DNA of 64,000 bases from WHTI01 sp963826105 (GCA_963826105.1 CAWGWA010000006.1:348702-412701), one strand, 5' to 3'. Counted from the stretch's first letter, positions 17,810 to 27,490 are shown. Numbers and translations are program-made. Notes: generated by a model not told the origin, from the sequence alone.

Positions 17810-18915
17810 TCAGTGGCCTCCAACGACGCCAGGGCCTGGTCCAGCAGTTCGCGGACGCGTTCGACCATCCCGATGATGTCCTCGACCGGAGCACCTTCCT
17901 GGATCTGACGTCGGAGCTCGGCCCCCAGCAGCGGCTCCAGCTCGGTGTTGACGGCGGGTGCGTTCTCGATGACGCCGGCTTCGATCAACTCGTAGTTCTC
18001 GAGGTACGCCTCGGCCGACAACTCGGCCGCCCCGTCTGCGTCGCCGCCTTCATACGCCTCAACCAACTCGTCCAGCAGGGAGTTGATCTGGGCAACGATC
18101 GCGGTGGGATCTGATTCGGTCAGAAGCAGAGCTCCGAGCGTCTCCTCCAGCTCTTGACCGATCAGCCCGGTGGCAGTTTGAACGTCGACGAGGCTCACGA
18201 GCTCGACCGGAGGACTCACGGTCGGAAATGCCTCCCCGAGCACGGCGAAAGCACGCTCGATCTCGGTCGCGCTCTCGGCCGACACGCCCTCGACTTCGGA
18301 CGCGAGCGTGTCGTACATACGTGCGGATTGGGTGACGAATGCGTAGCCATCCTGGTACTCGGGCAGATTGCGGACCTCGGCCCCATCGCTCCCGGCAAGA
18401 GCCTCTTCGTACTCGTGACCAGAGGTCGCGAGCAGTGCCGCGATCACCGAAGCCTCGTAGGCGGGGTCACTTTCGGCATCTCCCGCGACCGCGGCACGGG
18501 CCGAGTCGGTCGCGACTCCGGCGGCTTCAACGGCGGTTTCGATCTCAGCGATCTCGGCTCCGTCCTCGACGAGTCGCCTGGTCTCCTCGATGGTCTCCTG
18601 GAGTTCCGCAGCGACCGCGGGGTCGGCGGCTTCGATCTCGGGGACCACGGAAGCGAGGATCTCGTGCACGGGGTGCGCGGCGTGGACGAGGGCCCCGGTC
18701 CGGTCGCCATCGTCGTACAGTTCCAGGGCGGCGAGGTGGTGGCCATGGACCTGTCCGAGCAGTTCCCCGACAGCGATCACTTCGGCATCGAAGCCCCCCT
18801 CATGGGTCGGCTCCGAGCCCGTTCCGGAGGACCCGGAGGGCTCCACGGCTTCACCACAGGCGGCCCCCAGCAGCATCAGGGCTAGGGGGACAGCGAACCA
18901 CCTGTGCGGGGACAC
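17806..18915 (-). CDS. Iron-operon lipoprotein with repeated helical domains
   Basis: A 369-residue lipoprotein; signal peptide ends in LMLLGAAC (lipobox). Two copies of a helical domain are visible: near the N-terminus (ALELYDDGDRTGALVHAAHP, with clustered His: HGHH and HAAHPVH) and at the C-terminus (EAYEGGDADGAAELSAEAYL). The C-terminal copy resembles the N-terminal domain of the FTR1 permease. The centre is helical too. A role as periplasmic-side iron carrier, like EfeO, is inference; the His cluster could bind metal. GTG at 18915 is preferred because GAGGA lies five bases upstream; an ATG at 18939 in the same frame is possible. First gene of the operon, directly behind the iron box. Confidence 0.75.
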   Translation of the reverse strand: MSPHRWFAVPLALMLLGAACGEAVEPSGSSGTGSEPTHEGGFDAEVIAVGELLGQVHGHHLAALELYDDGDRTGALVHAAHPVHEILASVVPEIEAADPAVAAELQETIEETRRLVEDGAEIAEIETAVEAAGVATDSARAAVAGDAESDPAYEASVIAALLATSGHEYEEALAGSDGAEVRNLPEYQDGYAFVTQSARMYDTLASEVEGVSAESATEIERAFAVLGEAFPTVSPPVELVSLVDVQTATGLIGQELEETLGALLLTESDPTAIVAQINSLLDELVEAYEGGDADGAAELSAEAYLENYELIEAGVIENAPAVNTELEPLLGAELRRQIQEGAPVEDIIGMVERVRELLDQALASLEATE

Positions 18916-18977
18916 GTTCTTCCTCAACAACCTCTCCATTCTCTATGGCCAGCCTAAAGCATGATGTTCGGTGCGCC

Positions 18978-18999
18978 GAAGGTTAGGCTTGCCTAACCT
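18978..18999. promoter_or_regulatory. DtxR/IdeR-type iron box
   Basis: A perfect inverted repeat with nine-base arms, AGGTTAGGC and GCCTAACCT, separated by TT. Aligned to the iron-box consensus of streptomycete DmdR / IdeR regulators (TTAGGTTAGGCTCACCTAA) it matches about 15 of 19 bases. It sits between the leftward iron operon and the rightward PLP enzyme, and overlaps the predicted -10 of the iron operon. Binding by the iron-loaded repressor would block transcription when iron is plentiful. A DtxR/IdeR gene lies at 38623-39303. Confidence 0.8.
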
Positions 19000-19009
19000 C
19001 TCCCGTCAA
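18980..19009 (-). promoter_or_regulatory. Predicted promoter of the iron operon
   Basis: On the minus strand TTGACG (19004-19009) and TAACCT (18980-18985) are separated by 18 bases. The -10 hexamer lies inside the iron box, which fits repression by steric block. The start codon of the lipoprotein lies about 40-65 bases downstream. Confidence 0.5.
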
Positions 19010-19031
19010 GCCGCCTGCTAGCCTTACAGCG

Positions 19032-20184
19032 ATGGGGCCGAGGGACTACCGGGACGAGTTCCCGATCACCAAGGAAAGGAACTACCTGATCTCGGCCTCG
19101 CTGGGGCCTCTATCCCGCCGGGCCCATGCCGCGGCCCTCGAGCATCTAGAGTTGTGGTCCCGGCTCGGGCCCGAGGAGCTCTGGTTCGAACACGGGATGC
19201 CGAAGCTCCAGATCTGCAGGGAGCGTTTCGCAGCCCTGATCGGAGCCGATGCCGATGAGATCGCGATCGTTCCCTCGGTATCGAACGGACTGGCTTCCAT
19301 CGCCTCCTGCCTCGACTACTCCGCCCGGCCCAAGGTTGTCGCCACGGCCATGGACTTCCCCACCAACCATTACGTGTGGAAGGCGCAGAAGCCCCGGGGG
19401 GTCGAACTCAACGTCGTGGGGACGCCGGACGGGATCAGGGTCGAGGCGACCGACGTGATCGAGCACATCGACGATCGCACCGCTCTCGTCAACGTCAACC
19501 GTGTCCTTTTCGAATCTTCTTGGATCATGGATCTCGAACCGATCGTCTCGGCCGCTCACGACCACGGTGCGTATGTGATGGTTGACGACTTCCACGGCAC
19601 CGGAGTGCTACCGCTCGACGTCCACGATCTTGGGGTGGACTTTCTCCTGTCCGGTGCACTCAAGTGGTTGTGCGGGGGCCAGGGCATCGCGTTCCTGTAC
19701 TGCCGTCGCGACCTTCTGACTGAGATGCACCCCATGATCGTCGGTTGGTTCGGAACGAAGGATCCCTTCGGGTTCGATCGTTCGGAACTGGATCCTGCGG
19801 GACGACGCGCGCCGGTTCGAGACGGGCACTTACACGCTCCCCCAAGCATGGACCGCTGCGGAAGGGATGGGAATCATCCTCGAGGTCGGCGTGGATAACG
19901 TACGAGCTCGGAACCAAGTCCTCACGCACCGGATCGTGGAGCGCGCCATGGAACGCGACATGGAGTTGCTCTCGCCGGTTGACGATGACAGCCGCGGCGG
20001 CTTGGTGCGCGTACGAGTACCCGGTGGGGTATCGAAGGCGGAGGAGGTCCTTCACAAACTCTTCGCGCGGGACGTTGTTCTCGACCAACGACACGACGCC
20101 CTTCGTATCTCGCCACATCTCTTCAACACCGAAGATGAGATCGATTCGTGCTTCAAGGAATTGGACGAGGTTCTGGCTCACTGA
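19032..20184 (+). CDS. Class-V PLP enzyme, cysteine-desulfurase/kynureninase-like (one frameshift)
   Basis: A fold-type I PLP enzyme of aminotransferase class V, about 383 residues after repair. Visible motifs are VPSVSNGLASIA (cofactor phosphate binding), MVDDFHGTG (Asp to the pyridine nitrogen) and SGALKWLCGGQG with the Schiff-base lysine. The frame changes at about 19793: after RSELD, one extra base is present in GATCCTG, and the correct continuation is LRDDARRFETGTYTLPQAW. Reaction unknown; sulphur mobilisation is one option for this family. It is divergent from the iron operon and shares its control region, so it too may respond to iron. The 3' end overlaps the MATE gene by seven bases. 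Confidence 0.85.
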
Positions 20185-21488
20185 TCCACGGCCCACCGGC
20201 CACGAACGAACCGGGCCCCGGTGGTTGCCGAACGGAGGACCAACCAGATGGTGGCTCCCACCGCGAGCCCGGCGGTCCCCCAGCCCCACGCCAGTGCTGC
20301 GAAGGCCAGCGAGACGAAGACCGCGCTGGAGAGTGCCATCGAGCCGGCTAGGAACCGCGTGTCCGAAGCTCCGATCAAGATCCCATCCAGGGTGAATGCG
20401 ATGGCGGAAAGAGGTTGGATCGCGGCGATCCACAGGATCAGATCGCCTGCCGCCGCTATCACCGCCGGATCGTCGGTGAATACCCCCGCCAGCGGGCGAG
20501 CCACAACTGCCACTACCACCAGAAGCAAGAAGCCGAGAATCAATCCGAGGGACATGAGCCGCCGTCCGACCTCCATGGCCCGGTCAAGAGAGCCGGCCCC
20601 AAGGTCGCGAGCGATCAAGGCCTGCCCTGCGATCGCGATCGAGTCGAGCATGAGGGCCAGCAGCAGGAATGCCTGCATCGCTATCTGCCACGCGGCCAAG
20701 GGCACTTCGCCCATGCGTGCAGCGACGGAAGTTGCCACGGTTAGGGCCAGGAGGAGGGCTCCGGTCCTGATCGCAAGATCCGCCCCGACGCTCAGTAGTT
20801 GACGTGCGATCTCGGGGGAGAAACGCCATCGTGGTTCCGTGAAGCGGCGTGCGAGGACGAGCACGAAGGCGGCAGCGACCGCCGTTTGGCTGACAAAGGT
20901 CGCCCATGCAGCCCCGTTCACTCCCATACCGGCCGGGTAGATAAGGACGTAGTCCAGGACGACGTTGGCGCACGCGCCCGCTATCGCGATGTACATGGGG
21001 GTGCGAGTGTCGTGATCGCCGCGCAGCCAGCCGTGACCGACCTGAGCCAGGAGTACGGGGATCGACGAGAGGATACGGATCCGAAGATACGGCTCCGCGA
21101 ACGCCGCAACCTCGGGCCCTGCCCCCAGAGCGCGGACGATCGGGCCGGCGAAGAGGACGCCCAAAAGGCTGACAGCGGCCCCGAACGCGACCGCGAGATA
21201 GATCGCCTGAACTCCGGTCGAGGCTGCCGAAACCAGATCGCCACGACCGAGAGCCCTGGCGACCCGGGGCGTCACGCCGTAGGCGAGGAACGAGAACATC
21301 CAGAACGATGCGGTGAAGGCCGCAGAGCCGATCGCGACCGCCCCCAATTGCGGCGTTCCGAGGTGGCCGACGAAGGCGGTATCGACCAGGGAGTAGATGG
21401 GATCGGCGGCGAGAGCCCCCAGCGCGGGCACCGCGAGGGCGAAGATCGCCCGGTCGTACTGGTTCCGTCCCGGCCGCCTGATCGTCAT
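20178..21488 (-). CDS. MATE family efflux transporter (DinF-like)
   Basis: An integral membrane exporter of the multidrug and toxic compound extrusion family, about 436 residues, with 12 predicted transmembrane segments in two similar halves. Each half starts with the typical sequence: ALAVPALGALAADPIYSLVDTAFVGHLG in the first, and RTGALLLALTVATSVAARMGEVPLAAWQIAMQ in the second. DinF-branch members exchange sodium or protons for organic cations or peptides; the substrate here is unknown. ATG at 21488 is chosen because the first helix follows soon after; upstream codons add only basic residues. Convergent with the PLP gene (seven-base overlap) and divergent from the LysM gene. Confidence 0.92.
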   Translation of the reverse strand: MTIRRPGRNQYDRAIFALAVPALGALAADPIYSLVDTAFVGHLGTPQLGAVAIGSAAFTASFWMFSFLAYGVTPRVARALGRGDLVSAASTGVQAIYLAVAFGAAVSLLGVLFAGPIVRALGAGPEVAAFAEPYLRIRILSSIPVLLAQVGHGWLRGDHDTRTPMYIAIAGACANVVLDYVLIYPAGMGVNGAAWATFVSQTAVAAAFVLVLARRFTEPRWRFSPEIARQLLSVGADLAIRTGALLLALTVATSVAARMGEVPLAAWQIAMQAFLLLALMLDSIAIAGQALIARDLGAGSLDRAMEVGRRLMSLGLILGFLLLVVVAVVARPLAGVFTDDPAVIAAAGDLILWIAAIQPLSAIAFTLDGILIGASDTRFLAGSMALSSAVFVSLAFAALAWGWGTAGLAVGATIWLVLRSATTGARFVRGRWAVDQ

Positions 21489-21594
21489 AGCCACGGATGT
21501 TACGGCCGCACGGGGCTTGTGCTTTCTGACCACTTTTGTTATATATCGTGGCTCTTGTGAGCTTCTGAGCTCCCCTCTAACCCAGGAGGCCCCC

Positions 21595-22434
21595 GTGTAT
21601 CCCAGACGCTACGTCGGCAAGCACCTGAGGCCCCGCCCCAAGAAGCACGGTCCGGCGATCCTCGGTACCGCCGCGGTCATGTGGGTCGCGGGCCCCGCGG
21701 CTCAGGCCGCCTCGGGAAGTCACGTGGTCCGGCCGGGCGACACCCTCTCGGGGATCGCCGCCCGCTACGGAACGAGCGTGACCCAACTGGCGCGCGCCAA
21801 TCACATCTCGAACCCCGATCTGATCCTGATCGGTTCGACCCTGCGCATCCGCGGCGGGGGCTCGCCGGCCCGATCCCACCGGGTTAGGCGAGGGGAAACC
21901 CTCTCCGGGATCGCCGCGCACTATGGAGTACCGATACGCAGTCTTGAGCGACTCAACCACCTGACCGATCCCAACCTGATCGTCACCGGTACGACCCTGA
22001 AGGTCCGCGGCTCAACCTCAGTCCCGGTCGCCCACACAGCGAGCCCGGTAGGGACCTCGATCGAATCCTCGCTCGTGCGTCACTCGAGCGCCGCGGGTAT
22101 CGATCCCTCGTTGGTAAAAGCGGTCGCGTGGCACGAGAGTGGCTGGCAGCAGGACGTCGTGTCCTCTGCCGGAGCGATCGGCGTCATGCAGGTCATGCCC
22201 GACACCGCCGACTACGTCAACGTCGTTCTTGGTGGCGGCTCTCTCGATGTCCACCGTGCCGACGACAACGTGAAGCTCGGGGTCATGTACCTGTCGAAGA
22301 TGCTCCACACGATGAGGACCGAGAATCGGGCTCTGGCGGCCTACTACTCCGGGCCGGGCAACGTGCGGGGGCCACTCAACTCCGGGCAGCGGGCGTACGT
22401 CGCGGCGGTGCAAGCGAACCGCTCGAGGTACTAG
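21595..22434 (+). CDS. Secreted lytic transglycosylase with two LysM domains
   Basis: A 279-residue wall enzyme. The start is GTG behind AGGAGG. A basic N-terminus and hydrophobic stretch (about residues 22-42, ILGTAAVMWVAGPAAQAA) form a signal peptide. Two LysM peptidoglycan-binding repeats follow (HVVRPGDTLSGIAARYGTSV and HRVRRGETLSGIAAHYGVPI). The C-terminal part is an SLT lytic transglycosylase domain with the catalytic Glu in AWHESGWQQ, then SSAGAIGVMQVMPDTA and AAYYSGPGNV. It should cut glycan strands of peptidoglycan during growth or separation. The reading frame is intact; its last four bases overlap the 3' end of uvrB on the other strand. Confidence 0.93.
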   Translation: MYPRRYVGKHLRPRPKKHGPAILGTAAVMWVAGPAAQAASGSHVVRPGDTLSGIAARYGTSVTQLARANHISNPDLILIGSTLRIRGGGSPARSHRVRRGETLSGIAAHYGVPIRSLERLNHLTDPNLIVTGTTLKVRGSTSVPVAHTASPVGTSIESSLVRHSSAAGIDPSLVKAVAWHESGWQQDVVSSAGAIGVMQVMPDTADYVNVVLGGGSLDVHRADDNVKLGVMYLSKMLHTMRTENRALAAYYSGPGNVRGPLNSGQRAYVAAVQANRSRY

Positions 22435-24429
22435 CCGACCTCTTTGAGTTCGCGTTTGATCTCGGCGATCTCGTCTCTGAGGCGTGCGGCGTACTCGAAC
22501 GCGAGGTCCTTCGCCGCCTGATGCATCTCTTCTTGTAGTTGGAGCATCAATCGCTTGAGTTCGTCGGGCGTGCCCTGGATGTCCTTCAGCCGGCTCTTCG
22601 ACTTGGTCGGCACGGGGGCCGACTTCCGGTGCCCCGCTCCATAGATGAGGATGTCGGAGACGGCCTTGCGGATCGACTGCGGGTCGATCCCGTGCTCCTC
22701 GTTGTAAGCCATCTGGATCTCTCGCCGACGCTGGGTCTCGCTGATCGCGAACTTCATCGAATCCGTGACCTCGTCGGCGTACATGATGACCTGGCCCTCG
22801 ACGTTACGAGCGGCGCGGCCGATCGTCTGGATCAACGAGGTCTGCGACCGCAGATAGCCCTCCTTGTCGGCGTCGAGGATCGCCACGAGTGACACCTCGG
22901 GAAGGTCGAGGCCCTCTCGAAGCAGGTTGATCCCGATAAGCACGTCGAACTCGCCGAGGCGCAGGTCGCGGAGGATCTCGATCCGCTGGACGGTATCGAT
23001 GTCGGCGTGTAGGTAGCGGACCCGGATACCGGATTCGAGTAGGTAATCGGTGAGGTCCTCGGCCATCTTCTTGGTCAGGGTGGTGACCAGGATGCGAGCG
23101 CCCGACCTCGGTACGGCTCCTGATCTGGTCCATCAGGTCGTCGATCTGCCCCTTGGTGGGCTTAACGATGACCTCGGGGTCGATCAGACCGGTCGGGCGT
23201 ACGAGCTGCTCGATGGGTTTGCCACCTTTGTTGCGTTCGAACGGTCCCGGGGTCGCCGACATCAGAACGACCTGATCGACGACGTCCAACCACTCGTCGA
23301 ACCGCAGGGGACGGTTGTCGAGGGCCGAAGGGAGTCTGAAACCGTGTTCGATCAGGGTGCGCTTGCGGGACATGTCGCCCTCGTACATGCCGTTCAGCTG
23401 GGGAACCGCAACGTGGCTCTCGTCGAGGACCATGAGGAAGTCCTTGGGGAAGTAGTCCAGCAGCGTGAAGGGACGCGTGTTGGGCTGTCGTCCTTCGATG
23501 TGGCGGGCGTAGTTCTCGATCCCGTTGCAGAACCCGACCTCGCGCATCATCTCGAGGTCGTACTCGGTTCGCATCCTCAGACGCTGGGCCTCGAGGAGCT
23601 TGCCCTCCTTCTCGAATTTCCGGAGTTGCTCGCCGAGTTCCTCCTCGATCGTGATGACGGCCTTCTGCATCCGCTCCTGCGATGCGACGTAGTGCGACGC
23701 CGGGTAGATGCGTACGTAGTCGAGCTCGGCGGTGATCTCGCCGGTCAGAACGTCGAGAACGACGATCCGGTCGACCTCGTCGCCGAACAGCTCGATACGA
23801 ACCGCCTTCTCCTCGTATGCGGGGAAGACCTCGATCGTGTCCCCGCGGACGCGGAACTTCCCACGGACGAAGTTGACGTCGTTGCGCTCGTACTGGATGT
23901 CGACGAGTTTCTGGATGATGAAGTCCCGGTCGGCCACTCCCCCGCGGGCGACGCCAACGATCTGCTTCTCGTACTCCTCGGGAGATCCCAGACCGTAGAT
24001 CGCCGACACCGACGCCACGATCAGCACGTCGTCCCGCATCGACAGGGCCGAGGTCGCCGAGTGTCGCAGGCGCTCGATCTCGTCGTTAACCGACGAGTCC
24101 TTCTCGATGTAGGTGTCGGACGACGGAACGTAGGCCTCCGGCTGGTAGTAGTCGTAGTAGGACACGAAGTATTCGACCGCGTTCTCGGGGAAGAACTGCC
24201 GGAACTCGTTCGCGAGCTGGGCGGCCAGCGACTTGTTCGGAGCCATGACGATCGTCGGCTTCTGGATCTGCTCGATCGCCCACGCCATGGTCGCCGTCTT
24301 GCCCGTTCCCGTCGCCCCCAGCAAGGTCGAGAACTTCTCGCCCGAACGGATCCGGTCGACGAGTTGGGTGATCGCGCCGGGCTGGTCGCCGGCGGGTTCG
24401 AAATCGGAGATGACCTTAAAGGGGGGCAC
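22431..24429 (-). CDS. uvrB: UvrB, excinuclease ABC subunit B (one frameshift)
   Basis: The helicase-like damage-verification subunit of nucleotide excision repair, about 665 residues after repair. Walker A is GATGTGKTATMAW, followed by the beta-hairpin region YYDYYQPEAYVPSSDTYIEK, the DEAD-type box VLDESHV, and motif III VLMSATP. The later fragment has NLLREGLDLPEVSL and QTIGRAARN, and the C-terminal UVR coiled coil (MHQAAKDLAFEYAARLRDEI). The frame breaks near 23098-23102: after SRTEVG one extra G in a short G run. The correct text continues ARILVTTLTKKMAEDL. Start is GTG (VPPFKVISDFEPAGDQP). Partner of uvrA, 9 kb downstream on the same strand. Confidence 0.96.
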
Positions 24430-24497
24430 GGAACGATAGTAACGACGGGTAGCGACAACTATTCCGTCAGGAGATCGACTCCCTGTCCCCCGACGCC

Positions 24498-24524
24498 AAA
24501 GGACCCCCTTCCGGGGGCCCTTTA
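24498..24524 (-). terminator. Hairpin downstream of the first RTX gene
   Basis: An inverted repeat AAAGG-CCCCC / GGGGG-CCTTT with a short loop, 20 bases after the RTX stop codon. It is nearly symmetrical, so it could end transcription from either side, although no gene runs rightward into it. Confidence 0.55.
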
Positions 24525-24544
24525 ACTGAATATCACTCAGTTTC

Positions 24545-25660
24545 TTACGGGAACGTACCGACCAGGTTCTCGCAGTTCACCTGGGTGTCGAACCCGAGCG
24601 AGCCTGCGTCGCAGGTGTCGGTGTCCGGTCCCCCGTCGAAGTCGTCGTTGTCTTCCCCACCGACGAGGTAGTCGTCGCCGGCTTCACCGTTGATGTCGTT
24701 GGTGCCACGACCGGCGAAGACGATGTCGTTGCCGGCTCCGGAGAAGATGATGTCGGCACCGAGGCCGAGGGAGAAGAAGTCCGCGCCCGAGCCTGTGGTG
24801 ACGTTGTTGTTGCCGTTGCCGGAGAAGATCGCATTGTTGCCGTCCCCGGCATTGACGACGTTGTTACCGCCCTCGGCGTCGATGCGGTCGTTACCGGTAC
24901 CGCTGACGATCGTGTCGACGCTGGGTCCACCGAGGATGTAGTTGTTGCCGTCGCCGGCGTTGGCGAAGTTAGCGCCGTCGCCCAGGTACAGAGCGTCGTC
25001 ACCGTCACTGGAGAACACCTTGTCATCGCCTAGACCGGTCTCGATCTTGTCGACGCCCGTGCCCGAGGTCACGAAGTCCGGTCCGGTCCCCGACAGGGAG
25101 TAGTTGTCACCCTCGCCGAGCAAGATGGTGTTGGTGCCATGACCGGCGAAGACGCTGTCGTTGCCGCCATCGACGTCGATGAAGTCGTTGCCGAGTCCGG
25201 CGTCGACGTAGTCGTTCCCGGTGCCTGAGAAGACGAAGTTGTTGCCATCGCCGGCCAGGATCTCGTTGTTGCCGTCTCCGGCGGTGATCGAGTCGGAGCC
25301 TCCGCCGCCACGGAGCCGGTCGTTGCCCGCACCGGCGGTGATGATGTCGCTTCCGATGCCGGCGTAGACGTCGTTGTTGCCCTCGTGGACGTTGATCAGG
25401 TCGTTCCCGTCGCCACCGAGCACGGTGTCGTCACCGGGACCGCCGTCGAACTCGTCGCTGCCGAAGCGGCCGACCATGAGGTCGTGGCCGTCGCCGCCCG
25501 AGAAGAACTCGTCGCCGAAGCCGCCCCACATCCGGTCGTCGTCGAGGCCTCCGTACATCTCGTCCCCGCCGTTGCCGCCGAACATGTCGTCGTTACCGTC
25601 TCCACCGAACATGAGGTCTCCGCCGTTCTGCCCGTACAGGGTGTCGTTCCCGCCCTGTCC
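24545..25660. repeat. Long direct DNA repeat, copy A (RTX 3' region)
   Basis: The 3' ends of the two RTX genes align without gaps at an offset of 2996 bases over about 1.1 kb. Two blocks are nearly identical (about 24545-24760 and 25035-25450 here), with only a few mismatches, while the stretch between them is clearly more diverged. This mosaic suggests gene conversion or recent duplication and is a likely place for assembly collapse or recombination. Confidence 0.85.
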
Positions 25661-27295
25661 GTGCAGCTCGTCGAGGCCACCCTCGCCGTAGATCTTGTCG
25701 TCGCCGCCGAGGCCGCAGATGACGTCGTCGCCGGGGGTGCCGTGGAGTTCATCGGGACCCGGGGTGCCGCTGATGGTGCAGACGGCTGCCGGGGTGATGA
25801 AGTCCCAGATCGAGGCCGCGGTCGTGAAGACCACGATGACGAGGTCACCGTTGCCGTCCACGCCCTGGCTGTCGACGCATGGGTCCGGGATCGCCGAGGT
25901 GCCGTGGCCGCCGGCACAGGGAAGCACCTCGACACCGTTTCGACGAACGGTGATCGAGTTCGGGTCCGGCGGGTTGAGTGTCGATGCGTCGAACTTGAAG
26001 GTGATCACGAGCGGGTTCGGGTTCGGTGACGGGTTCGCCGTGATGCTCACCTCGTCGCCGAAGTGTGAGTAGTCGTTCGGAAGCGGCTGGGTATGCGTCG
26101 ACGACTCGGTGATCGTGACCGGCCCACCCGCGGGAGTCGTGACCGATGTGGTCTGCGGGTTGCTCGGAGTGGGCTGGCCACTGCCGTCGTCGGTCGTTAC
26201 GGTGTCACCCGGGTCGGCCTGGACCGGATCGCCAGGAGCCACCGGGTAGTACTCACCCGTGGAGATGTTGCGGATCGTGCCCGGGTTGAGGTCTTTCCAC
26301 CGCGGCGGGGTGGCCGCGTCGCGGGCTTCCGCCAGCGTCGTGTACAGAGCGGAGTAGTAGTGATTCGGAACTCCGGGGTCGTCGAAGACGCCCTCGTAGG
26401 CGAAGTTGACCTCGGACGCCTGAACCAGAACCTCGGATCCCGGGCTCGTCGAGTACGTGATCGGAGTCGGGTTGCCCTGGTCGAACTGGTTGAACCCCTC
26501 GAAGTAGATATCGGGGTTCTTGCCGACGGCCTCGAGCGTGTTGGTCCCTTGGAACACCACACCGCTGGTGCCCGGCGACCCACTGAACTCGCCCCGGGTG
26601 AATACGCCGACGCCGCCCCAACCGTTGGTCGTGGCAGTGATGTTCTCGTAAGTGAGGTCGGTCGAGTCGGTCGACTGGAAACCGTTTCCGGTCACGGCCT
26701 CCTCGGAGGACGTGTTGTAGACGTACCAGTTATCGGTCGTGTTGAAGTCAACGCCCGTCCGGTAGAAGTCCTTGACCGCGACGGTGTGGATCAGTCCGTT
26801 GTCTGCCCCCGGGTCAACCTTGATGCCGAAGGCTCGGTCCGTGTTGTTGGTGCGCTGTCCGTCCATGGTGAAGTCCCTGAGCGTGACACCGTCGCTACCG
26901 CCGGCGTGTCCGTCGCTGTAGCCGGGGATGTTCGGGTCGCCCAGCACGTGGATCCCGTAACTGGTGACTCCGGGGCGAAGGATCGTGGTGACTCCGACGC
27001 CCGAGCCCTGGATGGTCAGGTTGTTGACGTTGATGCGGATCTGCTGCTCCGTGAAGGTCCCGGGGCAGACCAGAACGGTGTCGCCATCCAGCGCGGCATT
27101 AACCGCGAGGCGGACGCTGTTGTGAGTGGAGTTCGGTGTGCCGGAGCAGTCGCTGGGCTGCCCGATCACGTTGTCGTCCACCACGAGGGTAGTTGCCGCA
27201 TACGCGGCGGAAAAGAATCCCGGTACCAGGCCCACAATCAGAGCCAGGGCCAGGAGACCAGCGAGTCTCTTGCTCGACCCAACCTTCGTTCTCAT
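24545..27295 (-). CDS. Secreted beta-helix / RTX calcium-binding repeat protein, copy 1
   Basis: A 916-residue secreted protein. Residues 1-34 are a signal peptide (LAGLLALALIVGLVPGFFSAAYA). About residues 35-330 are right-handed beta-helix (pectate-lyase-like) with repeated short strands after the opening VRLAVNAALDGDTVLVCPGTF. A Thr/Pro-rich linker and a small beta domain (PVTITESST, NPNPLVITFKFDAS) follow. From about residue 500 to 895 come tandem RTX nonapeptides (GGxGxDxxx), for example GGDGNDDMFGGNGGDEMYGG, which bind calcium and fold outside the cell. Start ATG at 27295. Function unknown: adhesin or polysaccharide-active enzyme are options. No type I secretion genes are nearby and it has a Sec signal. 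Its 3' half is almost identical to that of copy 2. Confidence 0.87.
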   Translation of the reverse strand: MRTKVGSSKRLAGLLALALIVGLVPGFFSAAYAATTLVVDDNVIGQPSDCSGTPNSTHNSVRLAVNAALDGDTVLVCPGTFTEQQIRINVNNLTIQGSGVGVTTILRPGVTSYGIHVLGDPNIPGYSDGHAGGSDGVTLRDFTMDGQRTNNTDRAFGIKVDPGADNGLIHTVAVKDFYRTGVDFNTTDNWYVYNTSSEEAVTGNGFQSTDSTDLTYENITATTNGWGGVGVFTRGEFSGSPGTSGVVFQGTNTLEAVGKNPDIYFEGFNQFDQGNPTPITYSTSPGSEVLVQASEVNFAYEGVFDDPGVPNHYYSALYTTLAEARDAATPPRWKDLNPGTIRNISTGEYYPVAPGDPVQADPGDTVTTDDGSGQPTPSNPQTTSVTTPAGGPVTITESSTHTQPLPNDYSHFGDEVSITANPSPNPNPLVITFKFDASTLNPPDPNSITVRRNGVEVLPCAGGHGTSAIPDPCVDSQGVDGNGDLVIVVFTTAASIWDFITPAAVCTISGTPGPDELHGTPGDDVICGLGGDDKIYGEGGLDELHGQGGNDTLYGQNGGDLMFGGDGNDDMFGGNGGDEMYGGLDDDRMWGGFGDEFFSGGDGHDLMVGRFGSDEFDGGPGDDTVLGGDGNDLINVHEGNNDVYAGIGSDIITAGAGNDRLRGGGGSDSITAGDGNNEILAGDGNNFVFSGTGNDYVDAGLGNDFIDVDGGNDSVFAGHGTNTILLGEGDNYSLSGTGPDFVTSGTGVDKIETGLGDDKVFSSDGDDALYLGDGANFANAGDGNNYILGGPSVDTIVSGTGNDRIDAEGGNNVVNAGDGNNAIFSGNGNNNVTTGSGADFFSLGLGADIIFSGAGNDIVFAGRGTNDINGEAGDDYLVGGEDNDDFDGGPDTDTCDAGSLGFDTQVNCENLVGTFP

Positions 27296-27350
27296 CGGTA
27301 CAACCCCCAAGCGATAGTCCGGATACACCTGTCCATAGCGAAAGGTCCGT

Positions 27351-27418
27351 CTAGGCCCAATGGGCCCGACTGGAAAAGAATGGGTCACCGGAGGTCGTAA
27401 GACAAGGGGCTTAGTACC
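27351..27418 (-). promoter_or_regulatory. Conserved leader element upstream of RTX copy 1
   Basis: About 68 bases that recur with high similarity in front of RTX copy 2 (30545-30612). On the sense strand both contain ACTAAGCCCCTTG, then after a variable stretch CCATT-TTTTCCAGTC, then a hairpin GGCCC-loop-GGGCC. The hairpin arm and loop differ between copies while the pairing is kept. It begins about 55 bases before the start codon. It may be a promoter plus structured 5' RNA. No known riboswitch is recognised. Confidence 0.6.
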
Positions 27419-27490
27419 GAAATATTGGAAATCTTTTGGAAAATCTTGGTGGGCTCTCCCGCTATATCCCGATATGGGGGATTCGCGGAA

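Noticed and set aside
23050..24525. Long open frame (491 codons) on the plus strand over uvrB
   Set aside because: Antisense to a fully conserved gene and compositionally a mirror of it, with no recognisable domain.
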